This document shows positions 34,637 to 43,315 of a stretch of 64,000 bases of DNA, piece after piece. This DNA comes from Polyangium jinanense (lineage in GTDB: Bacteria > Myxococcota > Polyangia > Polyangiales > Polyangiaceae). The DNA is taken from NCBI RefSeq assembly GCF_028435365.1, contig NZ_JAGTJJ010000032.1, positions 62,001 to 126,000 on the forward strand, written 5' to 3'. The notes under the pieces are model-generated. The model saw only the letters and a list, made by a program, of their open reading frames with translations. It was not told where the DNA came from and ran no database searches. Within the stretch, counting starts at the first letter, position 1, and the number at the start of each line of letters is the position of its first letter. A program made the position numbers and the translations under genes.

Positions 34637-36790
34637 CTACGGCTTCCCCGCGAGGGCCTTCTCCGTCGCTCGGAGCAACGGTCCCGCGCTGATCGGCTCC
34701 CCCGTCGCGTGTTTCATCCACAGGTCCGGCAGGACCGACCCGTATTTCGCCATTCGCTCGAACGCGGGACCGAGCTTGCCTTGCTTCCGGACAGCCTCCT
34801 CGATCTGGAATGCAATGAGGTGGCCGAGCGGATAATCCGGCAAGTAGAGCGGCGTCGAGATCGCGTGCGAATAAATCGCAAGCAGCGTCGAATCCGGCGA
34901 CCCGAGCAGCGGCGCATAATACTGGTTCCAGTACTTCTTCGCGATCGTGACCGTGGCCTTCCCGAGCTCCTCGGCCGTCGCCTCCGGGTGCTCGTAGAGC
35001 CAGTGCCAGACGTCCGTCTCGACGAGCGCGACGCCCGCGATCTCCCACGCCGACCAGAGCTCGCCGAGCACCCGATCCCGATCGGACTCGCCCGTCGTCT
35101 TCTGCAAGCCCAAGAGCTCGAGATCCCGCGCCTGGAACGTGAACGCGAGCGCCTCCGTGAAGGCATTGTTCGGCACGCCCGCGAGCAGCGTGTGGTCGAC
35201 GTCGTACAGCGACAGGACCTGCTCGACGTTGTGCCCGAGCTCGTGGACGGCGATGTTGTATCCCTTGTAGTTCATCCCGTCCTTCTCGATACGCGTCCGG
35301 AGCCGCGCCTTGTCCCCGCGGCGCCGTGGCTCCATCGCGTGCCCGGCGCCGCGCGAAGGATCCACCGCGATTCGCTCGGCGATCGTCTTCGCGCGATCCT
35401 TGGGAAAACCGAGATCCACGAGGATCCGCGGGATGTCGGCCGCGAACGCCTTCGCGTCGGGATACTTTTTGCGCGTGATCGCGTCGAGCTCGGCCTCCGT
35501 CTTGCCGCCGCGCGCCTTGAAGCCCGCATACCAGAGATCCTGCGGCCCGAGCTTGCGGCCGAGCCGACGCTCGATCTCGGCGGCGACCTTCGGGATCGTG
35601 CTCGATCCGAGGATCTCCAGGAACAGCGCGCGCACGCGATCCTCGCCGATCTCGCGGCCGAGCTCGAAGCGACGTTTGATGGCGGTATTCGCGATCGGCG
35701 AATACGGATCGGCCCGCCGCGAGGCCCGGAACGAGGCGAGGAGTTTTCCATATCGCACGAAGGGCTCGGGGCTCGCCGACGCCGTCGTGATCGGGGCGCG
35801 TTTCGGCGCGGAAGGCTCGATCTCCGCGGCCGGCGCGAGGCGAACCTCGTTCGTGAACGGATTCCAGTCGACCCGCGGATCGTCGATCACCGCGGCCGGG
35901 ATCGTCTGCGTGACGATCCGCTCCATCACCTGCACGATCATCCTCTGTTTTTCGAGACCGCGCGGATCGCCGTAATTGGCCTTGAGCTCGTCGCGCAGGT
36001 TCCAGTGGCTGATGAGCCGGAGCCCCGCGGGGAAGGGGCGCTCGCCCTTCTCGTTCACGAGGTGATGCATCCAGATGTTGTAATCGGAGATGTAAAGGTC
36101 GCCCTCGGTGTTCGCGCGCGCGATGTCCTGGGCGATCTCACCGGGGATGCGGATCGCGAAGCGCCCCGTGAGCCGGTCCTCGGCCCAGCGGCGCCGGCTC
36201 CAGCGTTCGCCCTCGGCGTTTTTCGTGGCGAGGTCCGAGAGCGGGAAATTCAGCAATGCGACGAACGCGATCCGCGCCTTGAAGAGATCCTCGTAGAGGT
36301 GCGCCGCGGGCTCGTAGCCGGCGAGCAGCGGATCGAGCGGGAAGAGCGGCCCAGTGTCCGTGTCCGTGGAGAAACGCAGCGCGCGCCCCATTTCGTGCAG
36401 GTGGCCTTCGAGCTGCTCCATCAAGCCCTCGAGGCGGGCGAACGAGGCGTCGATCGCCGCCGGATCCGAGAGGAACTGCTCGCGCGCGAACGCGGCGAGA
36501 TCCCCGTCCTCCGCCCGCCAGAGCGACGCGATCTGCGCGAGCCCCCGCTTGATCCGAGGCCGCGCTGCCTCGCCATGCTTGCCGACGAGCTCCGCTTCGA
36601 GGGCCGCGAGGTCCACGGGGACGGGCGCCGGCAGGGCAGCGGCGGGGGCCAAAGGCTCGGCGGAGGGGCGCGCCACCGCGGCGGGCGGCTCGGGGGCACA
36701 CTGCGGCGGCGGCTCGGCCGGCATCGGGGGTTCTCCGGCGCAACCGGCAAGAAGGGCGAGCGGGACGAGGTGGGCGAGAGCGGAGCGCAT
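34637..36790 (-). CDS. M3-like zinc metallopeptidase lipoprotein
   Basis: This 717-residue protein has a lipobox (ALLAGC) and a Pro-rich linker. The body is helical, with the zinc motif HELGH (in IAVHELGHNVEQVL, near residue 515) and a downstream Glu in FTEALAFTFQ that fits the third ligand of a gluzincin. The length and the long helical N-terminal part resemble the thimet-oligopeptidase/M3 clan, although the closest family cannot be named with certainty. It should digest peptides in the periplasm or at the surface. ATG 36790 is the only start that leaves the lipoprotein signal. It is transcribed alone, 64 bp beyond the next minus-strand gene. Confidence 0.78.
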   Translation of the reverse strand: MRSALAHLVPLALLAGCAGEPPMPAEPPPQCAPEPPAAVARPSAEPLAPAAALPAPVPVDLAALEAELVGKHGEAARPRIKRGLAQIASLWRAEDGDLAAFAREQFLSDPAAIDASFARLEGLMEQLEGHLHEMGRALRFSTDTDTGPLFPLDPLLAGYEPAAHLYEDLFKARIAFVALLNFPLSDLATKNAEGERWSRRRWAEDRLTGRFAIRIPGEIAQDIARANTEGDLYISDYNIWMHHLVNEKGERPFPAGLRLISHWNLRDELKANYGDPRGLEKQRMIVQVMERIVTQTIPAAVIDDPRVDWNPFTNEVRLAPAAEIEPSAPKRAPITTASASPEPFVRYGKLLASFRASRRADPYSPIANTAIKRRFELGREIGEDRVRALFLEILGSSTIPKVAAEIERRLGRKLGPQDLWYAGFKARGGKTEAELDAITRKKYPDAKAFAADIPRILVDLGFPKDRAKTIAERIAVDPSRGAGHAMEPRRRGDKARLRTRIEKDGMNYKGYNIAVHELGHNVEQVLSLYDVDHTLLAGVPNNAFTEALAFTFQARDLELLGLQKTTGESDRDRVLGELWSAWEIAGVALVETDVWHWLYEHPEATAEELGKATVTIAKKYWNQYYAPLLGSPDSTLLAIYSHAISTPLYLPDYPLGHLIAFQIEEAVRKQGKLGPAFERMAKYGSVLPDLWMKHATGEPISAGPLLRATEKALAGKP

Positions 36791-36854
36791 GCGTACGCTC
36801 CAGACCAGAGGTCGACGGCGGCGTCAACCGGCGTTCGTCGTCGGTCGGATCAAT

Positions 36855-37457
36855 TCAGGGAATGCAGGCCGAGCTGCCGCCCGGGTCGAAGACGGGACAG
36901 TACGTATCCGTCGTTTCGCAGACCCCCGCGCAGGTCTTGCAATGAATGCAATTGTCGAGCGCCCGGAAACGCGTGATCCCCTCCATGTCGAGGCCCATCT
37001 CCTGGCAAAACCACGTGCAACAGGCCCCGGCCTGGGTGGTGTCGCAAGGGCCAGGGCCGTTCGGGGTGGCGGTATGCTGGCAGTGGTAGATGCTGACACA
37101 CGTCTTCCAGGCCATGCAGGCGTCGAACTCGGCCTGACACTCGTTCGCGGGTGCGCCCGTGTCGGCCGTGCATTCTTCACAGCTCGCATAATTGCCGCCG
37201 CCCGCGCCGCCCATTCCCCCGCCGGCGCCTCCCGAGCCCGCCATCATGCCGCCGCCCGCGCCGCCGGAGCCGCCCGCGCCGCCCATTCCTCCGCCCGTGC
37301 CGCCCGTGCCCCCGGAGCCGCCGCTCGACGCGGTGCTGCCCGCGCCGGAGCCGCCGGAGCCGCCACCGCCGCCGCCGTTTACCTCACTGCCGCAGCCGGC
37401 GATCCCGACCGACACGCTCAAAACGACGAACCCCCCCAAAGACCACGACGATTTCAT
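36855..37457 (-). CDS. Lipoprotein with Gly-rich linker and Cys-rich domain
   Basis: This 200-residue protein has a lipoprotein signal (VSVGIAGC) and about 65 residues of Gly/Ser/Ala/Met-rich repeats as a tether, then a compact C-terminal domain with about 15 Cys (CEECTADTG, CQAEFDACMAWKTC, CIHCKTCAGVC). The domain resembles in spacing the small Cys-rich modules of other myxobacterial surface lipoproteins, including the one at 23584 in this window. A metal- or disulfide-stabilised fold is likely; the function is unknown. GGGAGG precedes the ATG at 37457, supporting that start. Confidence 0.75.
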   Translation of the reverse strand: MKSSWSLGGFVVLSVSVGIAGCGSEVNGGGGGGSGGSGAGSTASSGGSGGTGGTGGGMGGAGGSGGAGGGMMAGSGGAGGGMGGAGGGNYASCEECTADTGAPANECQAEFDACMAWKTCVSIYHCQHTATPNGPGPCDTTQAGACCTWFCQEMGLDMEGITRFRALDNCIHCKTCAGVCETTDTYCPVFDPGGSSACIP

Positions 37458-37582
37458 CCGAATGCCTCCCTTCACCTTCGCATGGTTGGTACGCAAACGA
37501 AGCGCACGGGGAGGAGCGTACACGGTTTTTCGCGCGGAGAGCCGGCATGGCCCCGCCCGGGGAATGGCGAATCGGCTCGAGG

Positions 37583-38542
37583 TCAGCCGCCGAGAGAGGC
37601 CCCCGCGGGCTCGCGGGCTTCGTCGGCGCGCAGGAAGGGCAGGACGGTCTCGACCATCCGATCGGGCGAGTCGACGTGGGAGAAATGCGACGTGCCGTCG
37701 AGGTAACGAAGCTCGGAGCCCCGCGCGAGGCGGTGGAGGGCTTCCCCGACGCGCGGCGGCACCACCGGATCCTTGCGGGCATAAACGAAGAGCAGCGGCA
37801 CGGGGAAGGGCTCGCGGCCGAGTTCGTCGACGAAGGCGTGGAAGCCCGCGGGCGCGAGGGTCTCGTGCAGCGATTTCGTGAAGCAGGCAAGCCCCGCGTC
37901 CGTGGCGAGCGGCGCGCCGTACTCGTCGAGCTCCTCGCGCGATTTGAGCCGTTCGTCGTGGTAATGGACGTTCCGGTACACCCAGCGACGCGGGTCGCGT
38001 TGCACGAGGTAACGCAGAAGCGCGCGTCCCGCGGCGGTCGAGAGCAGGGCTCTGAGCGCCACGTAGCGCCGATCTGGCGTGCCCGGCGCGTGGTTCACCA
38101 CGAGGCGCGAGACGGCGGCCGGATCCTGGAGCGCGAGGTGCATCGCGACGTACCCGCCGAGGGAGTTGCCCATGATGGCCGAGCCACGGATGCCGAGCGC
38201 TTGCTGCAGCTCGGCGAGGAACGTCCCGAAGCTCCGCGGCGAAAAATCCGCGCGGGTCGGCTTGTCCGAGCGGCCAGAGCCGGGCAGATCGGGCGCGAAG
38301 ACACGGAAGTGCCGGCCGAGTGGCTCGAGCACGTACCGGAACGAGTAGCTCGACGTCATGAGCCCGTGCACGAGCAGGAGCGGCGGTCCCTGTCCCACGA
38401 CGCGGACATGCACGCCGACGTCGCCGAAGATACGCGACGAGACCAGCACGCGGCGCGCCTCGGCGCGGTGGTAGCCGTGCGGGATGCGCGGCAGCGCGGG
38501 GAGCTCTTCGTACGGCAGCCGTTCGAAAGGACGAAGCGCCAT
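37583..38542 (-). CDS. Alpha/beta-hydrolase-fold hydrolase
   Basis: This 319-residue protein has the alpha/beta hydrolase core: the oxyanion-hole motif LLLVHGLM, the segment FAPDLPGSGRSD, the nucleophile elbow GNSLGG (Ser), acid Asp after VYARKDPVVP and catalytic His in GTSHFSH. The triad is complete, so an esterase, epoxide hydrolase-like or C-C hydrolase activity is expected. The N-terminal 45 residues are an extra leader without a signal sequence. The start ATG overlaps the stop of the upstream isomerase gene by one base (TGATG), so the pair is coupled and could act in one aromatic-compound route. Confidence 0.88.
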   Translation of the reverse strand: MALRPFERLPYEELPALPRIPHGYHRAEARRVLVSSRIFGDVGVHVRVVGQGPPLLLVHGLMTSSYSFRYVLEPLGRHFRVFAPDLPGSGRSDKPTRADFSPRSFGTFLAELQQALGIRGSAIMGNSLGGYVAMHLALQDPAAVSRLVVNHAPGTPDRRYVALRALLSTAAGRALLRYLVQRDPRRWVYRNVHYHDERLKSREELDEYGAPLATDAGLACFTKSLHETLAPAGFHAFVDELGREPFPVPLLFVYARKDPVVPPRVGEALHRLARGSELRYLDGTSHFSHVDSPDRMVETVLPFLRADEAREPAGASLGG

Positions 38543-39126
38543 CAGCCCTTCAGCGCTTCCTCGACGAAGTGGAGCCGATCGTTGCCCCAGAAGAGCTCGT
38601 CCCCGACGAAGATCGCGGGCGCGCCGAACGCGCCGCGCGCGATCGCCTCGTCGGTGCCCGTCCGGAGGCGATCCTTGATCGCGGGCGTTTCGATCGCGGC
38701 GAGCGCGGCCTCGGGATCGAGGCCCGCGCCGCGCGCGAGATCGGCGAGCGTCTCGGGGCTCGCGATGTCCCGATCCTCGGCCCACATCGCGCGGAAGGCG
38801 GCCTGCGCGAAAGCCTCGGCCTTGCCTTGATCCGCGGCGACGTGGACCAAACGCATGGCCTTGATCGTGTTCGAGGGAAAGTGGCTGGAGAAGCGGAAGG
38901 GCACGCCGTAGTGCCGCGCCCAGCGCTCGAGGTCCTTGAAGAGGTACGCGCCCTTCGTGGGGATCTTGGCGGGCATGTCGTTACCCGCAGCCTTGAAGAC
39001 GGCGAAGAGCACGAAGGGGCGATACACGAGCGTCGCGCCGGTGCGCGCCGCGATCGCCGGGAGCTGCGTGGCGGCGAGGTAGCTGTAGGGGGACGAGAAG
39101 TCGAAAAAGAACTCGACGGTCTTCAA
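38542..39126 (-). CDS. 2-hydroxychromene-2-carboxylate isomerase-like (DsbA/GST-kappa fold)
   Basis: This 194-residue protein has the thioredoxin-like kappa-class fold: FFFDFSSPYSYLAA (Ser replacing the thioredoxin Cys, binding glutathione), FKAAGNDMPAKIPTKG and the C-terminal GAFGAPAIFVGDELFWGNDR. Known members isomerise 2-hydroxychromene-2-carboxylate in naphthalene breakdown, but many homologues are not in such pathways, and no ring-cleaving enzyme is near here. The start is a TTG at 39126 preceded by GGAGG; no ATG fits. It overlaps the alpha/beta hydrolase gene by one base and probably forms an operon with it. Confidence 0.88.
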   Translation of the reverse strand: MKTVEFFFDFSSPYSYLAATQLPAIAARTGATLVYRPFVLFAVFKAAGNDMPAKIPTKGAYLFKDLERWARHYGVPFRFSSHFPSNTIKAMRLVHVAADQGKAEAFAQAAFRAMWAEDRDIASPETLADLARGAGLDPEAALAAIETPAIKDRLRTGTDEAIARGAFGAPAIFVGDELFWGNDRLHFVEEALKG

Positions 39127-39184
39127 GGGGCGGCCTCCGGAAGGAACGAGTGTAGGGGCGATGGAGCGCGCGGAGAAGGGCCGT

Positions 39185-40180
39185 TCAAGGCCCCGCGTCG
39201 TGCTCGAGCTCGACGTCTTCGTCGAAAGGGAACTCCGCCGCGCGTGCACGGAGACGCTCGGTTTCCTCGAGGATCCGCCGGATCCCACCGTCCTCGGGCG
39301 CGAGCGCGACGGCCTGCGTATAAGCGCGCGCGGCGTCGTCGAGCTCGCCCTTTCGCCCGTGCGCGAGGCCGAGATTGTACCAGGCGATCTCACTCTTCGG
39401 GCTCAGCTCGACCGCCCTTCGGTATCGGGCGATGGCCTCGTCGTAGTTCTCCGCGTCGAAGGCCTCGTTGCCGAGGCGCACGCTCTCCGCACCTGCGTCC
39501 TTCGAGAAGTTGACGCGCGGCCGGAGCACGGTCGCGCCCGCGCCCGATGCCGCGAGGACGAGCAAGATCGCGACCCCCGCCGATGCGCGCACCGGAGCGC
39601 TGCGTTGCGCGACGCGCAAGCCCCCCGTGATCACGAGCCCCGTGAGCACGCCGAGCAGTGCGCCCACGCCGTGCGCCACGTTCGCGACGCGCCAGACGTC
39701 GAAGACGGTCGTTGCAATACAAAGGAAAAACCAGCCAACGAAGAGCTGCGTCGCGCGCGCGTTCACGGTGCCACGCATGCGTGCGTCCGCGCGATCGAGC
39801 ACCCACGCGAGGCCAAAGAGCCCGTACACCACGCCGGACAGGCCGATCCCGCCGATGAACGTCGCGTACTCGGCCGCCGCGGATCCCGCGGCGAAGAGCA
39901 GCACGAGGCCGAGCAGGCGGAACGATCCGAAGCGCTCCTCGAGCATCGTCCCGAGCGTCCAGAGCCAGGCGACGTTGAAGATGAGGTGCAGCGCGTCGGC
40001 ATGCGGCAAGGCGCTCGTGACGAGCCGCCACGGCTCGCCCTCGAACGCGCGCACGCTCATCACGAGCTGCTGGATCGATCGACCCGCCGCGTCGAGGACC
40101 GTGACGAACATGGCGAGCATCGCCACGCCGGCGGTGATGGGAAATCGCACGAACTCGGTGACGGGCGGCGGCTTCTTCAA
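39185..40180 (-). CDS. Rhomboid-family intramembrane serine protease with C-terminal TPR
   Basis: This 331-residue protein has about six to seven hydrophobic helices with rhomboid landmarks: HLIFNVAWLWTLG, the catalytic serine motif GLSGVVYG and the catalytic His in ANVAHGVGALLGVLTG. Rhomboids cleave transmembrane segments of other proteins. After the membrane domain, residues about 235-310 form a TPR pair (AFDAENYDEAIARYRRAVEL, WYNLGLAHGRKGELDDAARA), which may recruit partners, and an acidic tail ends the chain. The start appears to be TTG 40180; no ATG or GTG precedes the first helix in frame. The WD40-like gene ends 16 bp upstream, suggesting one transcript. Confidence 0.9.
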   Translation of the reverse strand: MKKPPPVTEFVRFPITAGVAMLAMFVTVLDAAGRSIQQLVMSVRAFEGEPWRLVTSALPHADALHLIFNVAWLWTLGTMLEERFGSFRLLGLVLLFAAGSAAAEYATFIGGIGLSGVVYGLFGLAWVLDRADARMRGTVNARATQLFVGWFFLCIATTVFDVWRVANVAHGVGALLGVLTGLVITGGLRVAQRSAPVRASAGVAILLVLAASGAGATVLRPRVNFSKDAGAESVRLGNEAFDAENYDEAIARYRRAVELSPKSEIAWYNLGLAHGRKGELDDAARAYTQAVALAPEDGGIRRILEETERLRARAAEFPFDEDVELEHDAGP

Positions 40181-40195
40181 CGCGCGGCTTTCGGC

Positions 40196-41767
40196 TCAGG
40201 GCTCGAGCTTCAGCTCGGCCGCGTGGATCAAGGCCTCGAGATCATCGAGCGAGGGCAGGGGCACGTGATCGAGCGTGATGGTGAGCGAGCCAGGACCACG
40301 CTCGACCTGGACGTCCCCCTCGCCCGCGCCCGGCGCGATCTCCGCGACCCACTCGCGATCGGCCGCGGCGACCCGGCGCGCCTCCGCGCTCAGGCGATCG
40401 CGAATCCAGCGCGAGAGGCGCGCGAGGCTCGACGAGGGCGGGGGATCTTGATCGGGCTCGTCCGCGGTGACGCTCACGAGGATACGATACCGCTCCTCGT
40501 TCGTCCGGATCTGCACGTACGCATATCCGCCGCGCAGCGGCAGGCGCACGCCGAGGCCATCGGCATCACGCGCGAGCAGGTGCGCCGCCGTGCGGTAACT
40601 CGACTCGACCCAGCCCGTCGACAGCCGCGCGAGGAGCGCCGCCGCCGCGCTCGACGCCGCGACCTCCGCGCCGCTCTGCGCCGAGGGCACGACCCGCAGC
40701 GTCTGCGGGGGCGTCGGGATCCGACCCTCGAACTCGCGGCTGCGCAGCGTCACCGTGCGGCTCACCGGACCACCGTTCGTGGGCGTGTCGTCGCCGGCGT
40801 CGTCGGCCGTGGACACGCGCAGATCACCGCTCTCGGCGTCACGCAGCCACACGGCGCCGCACCACCACGCGGCCACGGTTTTGCCGTTCGGCAAAAACGC
40901 CATCGGGCCCGGGCTCGCCGTCCAGAGCGGGCGCGCGAGCGGCACGCTGAAGACCTGCGTGGCGCGCGTTCGACCGAGCGCGGTGACGAGCGCGCCGTCC
41001 GGCGAGAACTCGAGCGCCGCGACGCCGCGCAGCAAGTTGAGGCCATTCTTCACCGAGAGCACCGCGCGCGGCTCGCCCTCGTGGCCCGGCTCGAACAGGC
41101 GAATCCGGCTGTCCGGCCCCGCCACCGCGACGAGCTTTCCATCGGGCGAGAACGCCACCGCCGCGTCGTTCTCACGCACGCCCTCGGGCCGCACTTCCTG
41201 AAAATCATCCACCGACCAGTGCACGACCGGCGTCACGCCCGTGGCCGCCGTGAGCAGGCGACCGTCGGGGCTCCACGCGAGGCTGCGCAGCCTGCGCCGA
41301 TGCGGATACGCGAGCTCGTACAGAAGCGCGCCGTCGGCGAGGCGGTAGACGAGCACCGCGCTCGTGAGGCGATCGGCCGTGACCGCGAGCAGCTTGCCGT
41401 CTGGCGAGAGTGCGATCGGCGCTTCGCCGCGCCACGGCTCGGGCGTCAACCGTCGACCGGAGACGAGCTCGAAGACCTGCACCGTGTGCGCCGGCTCGTC
41501 GGCCTCCACGCGCGCGTCGAGGGCGGAACGGGCTGCGCTCGGCGGCACGCGCGCGTCGTCCGACCACGCCGTGACGAGGCGCCCGCCGTCGGGCGAGAGA
41601 GCGAGCCCCGTCGCGCCCACGCCGAACCGGAAGAGCGCTCGGCCGACACGCAGATCGTAGACGACCGTGCGTCCGTTGCCGATCGCCGACGCCGCGAGTC
41701 GCTTGCCGTCGGCGGAGACGGCGAGGGCCGTGGCCTCGTGCGAGAGGGGGAGTTGACTTGCCTGCAC
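40196..41767 (-). CDS. WD40-like beta-propeller protein
   Basis: This 523-residue soluble protein has about seven repeats in the first 350 residues with recurring (L/V)A(F/L)SPDGxxL(V/A) motifs (VSADGKRLAA, LSPDGGRLVT, SPDGKLLAVT, WSPDGRLLTA, FSPDGKLVAV, FSPDGALVTA), so a single propeller is likely. The C-terminal 160 residues are a separate, unrecognised domain. No signal peptide is visible. The start is GTG at 41767. It precedes the rhomboid-TPR gene by 16 bp; both could serve a membrane quality-control or signalling process as scaffold and protease (inference). Confidence 0.85.
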   Translation of the reverse strand: MQASQLPLSHEATALAVSADGKRLAASAIGNGRTVVYDLRVGRALFRFGVGATGLALSPDGGRLVTAWSDDARVPPSAARSALDARVEADEPAHTVQVFELVSGRRLTPEPWRGEAPIALSPDGKLLAVTADRLTSAVLVYRLADGALLYELAYPHRRRLRSLAWSPDGRLLTAATGVTPVVHWSVDDFQEVRPEGVRENDAAVAFSPDGKLVAVAGPDSRIRLFEPGHEGEPRAVLSVKNGLNLLRGVAALEFSPDGALVTALGRTRATQVFSVPLARPLWTASPGPMAFLPNGKTVAAWWCGAVWLRDAESGDLRVSTADDAGDDTPTNGGPVSRTVTLRSREFEGRIPTPPQTLRVVPSAQSGAEVAASSAAAALLARLSTGWVESSYRTAAHLLARDADGLGVRLPLRGGYAYVQIRTNEERYRILVSVTADEPDQDPPPSSSLARLSRWIRDRLSAEARRVAAADREWVAEIAPGAGEGDVQVERGPGSLTITLDHVPLPSLDDLEALIHAAELKLEP

Positions 41768-41966
41768 GCGGCACGAGTCTAGCGCCCCCGCGCCCGCGAG
41801 ACGATGCCCGGACAGAGGCCCCGAGGTCCTTTTTGGACGATCGTTTGCCCGAGGCTCCGGTCCCGCGCCCTACGCCCCGTAGCCTAAAACTGTAAACGAC
41901 GTCACAAGCTCCGCCGCGACGCCCCCTACCGTGACTTCGTCCGGGCACGCCGAAGGCGCCCACCCC
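41768..41966. other. Non-coding gap upstream of the WD40-like gene
   Basis: About 200 bp without a convincing gene. On the minus strand, TTGTGA followed about 15 bp later by TAGGCT (in the area 41880-41915) could be a weak promoter for the WD40-like gene. Nothing else stands out before the hairpin repeat begins. Confidence 0.35.
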
Positions 41967-42093
41967 TTGCATCGACCGCACCGCGGCCTTTGCACCCTAG
42001 GTCCAGGGCTGCGCCCTGGTTCGGGTCCAGGGGCGAAGAGCCCCTGGTCGGGCCCGGGGTGAAACCCCGGCGCGACGCTGTGGCAGCACCCCC
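41967..42093 (-). repeat. Hairpin repeat element, short form (copy D)
   Basis: This is the inverse-orientation relative of copy A. It contains CCAGGG-n5-CCCTGG (42003-42019), CCAGGGGC-n5-GCCCCTGG and CCGGGG-n5-CCCCGG (to 42070), preceded by a degraded form of copy A's last hairpin (TGCATCGACCGCACCGCGGC). It starts immediately after the stop codon of the penicillin-binding-protein gene (minus strand), and the first bases after that stop (GGGGGTGCT) match those after the FKBP stop in copy A. Confidence 0.75.
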
Positions 42094-43215
42094 TCAGCGC
42101 GCGCGTCGTTCGTCGCGGCTGCCCGCGAAGTAGGCTTCGAGCAGATCACGGCCGACGACGTTCGCCTTGGTACGCCAGGTGATGTCGTTCGCCAGCATGA
42201 CGGCCACGGCGATCTCGGGTTTGTCGGCGGGCGCGAAGGAGGCGAACCACGAGAACATGCGCGCAGGCTTCTTGCCGACGAGCGTGCCGGTCTTCGCGGC
42301 CACGGCCATGCCGGGCAAAGCGCGCGTCCCATCGGCGTGACGGAACGCCTTTACGCACGTGCCGCGCTTCGTGGTGACCTGGAGCATGCGATTGAGCGTG
42401 CGCGCGACGCGCGGATCGAGGGCGCGGCGCTCGACGACGCGGGCGACGGGCACGCCGGGATCCTTGAGCACGAGCCGCACGCGCTCGCCGCCGTTGGCGA
42501 TGGTCTGCATCGCGAAGAGGGCGCCGAGCGGCGAGAGTTTTCCATTCCAGAACCCGGCCGCGGCGCGGGCCATGCCAAACGGATCGGCGGGGATGTCGAC
42601 GCGCCCGGTTTGGGCGGGGACGTCGATCGGCACGTCGCCGGCAAACCCGAGCGCAGAGGCCATGCGACGCAGATCGTCCGGGTCGAGGTGCCGCTTCGCC
42701 ATACGCGCGAAGACCATGTTGATGCTCTTGCCGAGGGCCTCGCCGAACGGCGTACAAGCGCTGCCACCGCGCCGATCGAGGTCGGCCGCCGTGATGTCGT
42801 GCTCGCCGCCCGACCAGCACGCCTCCGTGCCTTCGTTCGCGTGGCCGCCGTCGAGTAGCGCGGCCGCCGTGACGATCTTGAAGAGGCTCGCGCTCGGAGC
42901 GTACGGCTCGGCCACGAAGTCGCGGTCGCCGCGGCTCGCCCATACGAGGATGCGCCCGGTGCGCACGTCCGAGGCGACGATCGCGGCCTCGGGGGCGCCC
43001 GAGCGCGCGAGCAGCCGCTCGGCCTCGCGTTGCAGGCGTGGATCGAGCGTCAGGCGCACGGGTTTGGCCTGACCACCCACGGCGCCGTAGGCGGCCTCGG
43101 GCGTGACACGGATGCGGTGGAGGCCGAGCGACGCGGCCTCGGCGTCGGGCGAGCCGACGAGGAGGACGGACGCGAGCGCGGCCGGGGCGAGGAGTGCGCG
43201 GATCGGAAACACCAC
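42094..43215 (-). CDS. Penicillin-binding-protein transpeptidase
   Basis: This 373-residue protein has a signal peptide (LLAPAALASVLLVGSPDAEA) and a transpeptidase domain carrying the three penicilloyl-serine transferase motifs: SLFK (nucleophile Ser), SIN (S-x-N, in GKSINMVF) and KTG (in AAKTGTLVG). It should cross-link peptidoglycan stem peptides or bind beta-lactams in the periplasm. It lacks a glycosyltransferase domain and a PASTA or dimerisation module, so it is a short class B-like or stand-alone transpeptidase. GTG 43215 and GTG 43212 are alternative starts. It is divergent from the riboflavin gene. Confidence 0.9.
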   Translation of the reverse strand: MVFPIRALLAPAALASVLLVGSPDAEAASLGLHRIRVTPEAAYGAVGGQAKPVRLTLDPRLQREAERLLARSGAPEAAIVASDVRTGRILVWASRGDRDFVAEPYAPSASLFKIVTAAALLDGGHANEGTEACWSGGEHDITAADLDRRGGSACTPFGEALGKSINMVFARMAKRHLDPDDLRRMASALGFAGDVPIDVPAQTGRVDIPADPFGMARAAAGFWNGKLSPLGALFAMQTIANGGERVRLVLKDPGVPVARVVERRALDPRVARTLNRMLQVTTKRGTCVKAFRHADGTRALPGMAVAAKTGTLVGKKPARMFSWFASFAPADKPEIAVAVMLANDITWRTKANVVGRDLLEAYFAGSRDERRAR

Positions 43216-43315
43216 GGGTGGCTATCGATCGAGCGGCGCCCTTCGGCCAAGATTTTTGGCATCGGCCCCTGGGCCTGCTACTCGCAAGGCGGATGGCGGG
43301 AGGAGAGAAAGGTCG

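Noticed and set aside
38542..39126. Naphthalene degradation pathway
   Set aside because: The HCCA isomerase-like and alpha/beta hydrolase genes alone are not enough; no ring-hydroxylating or ring-cleaving dioxygenase is present.
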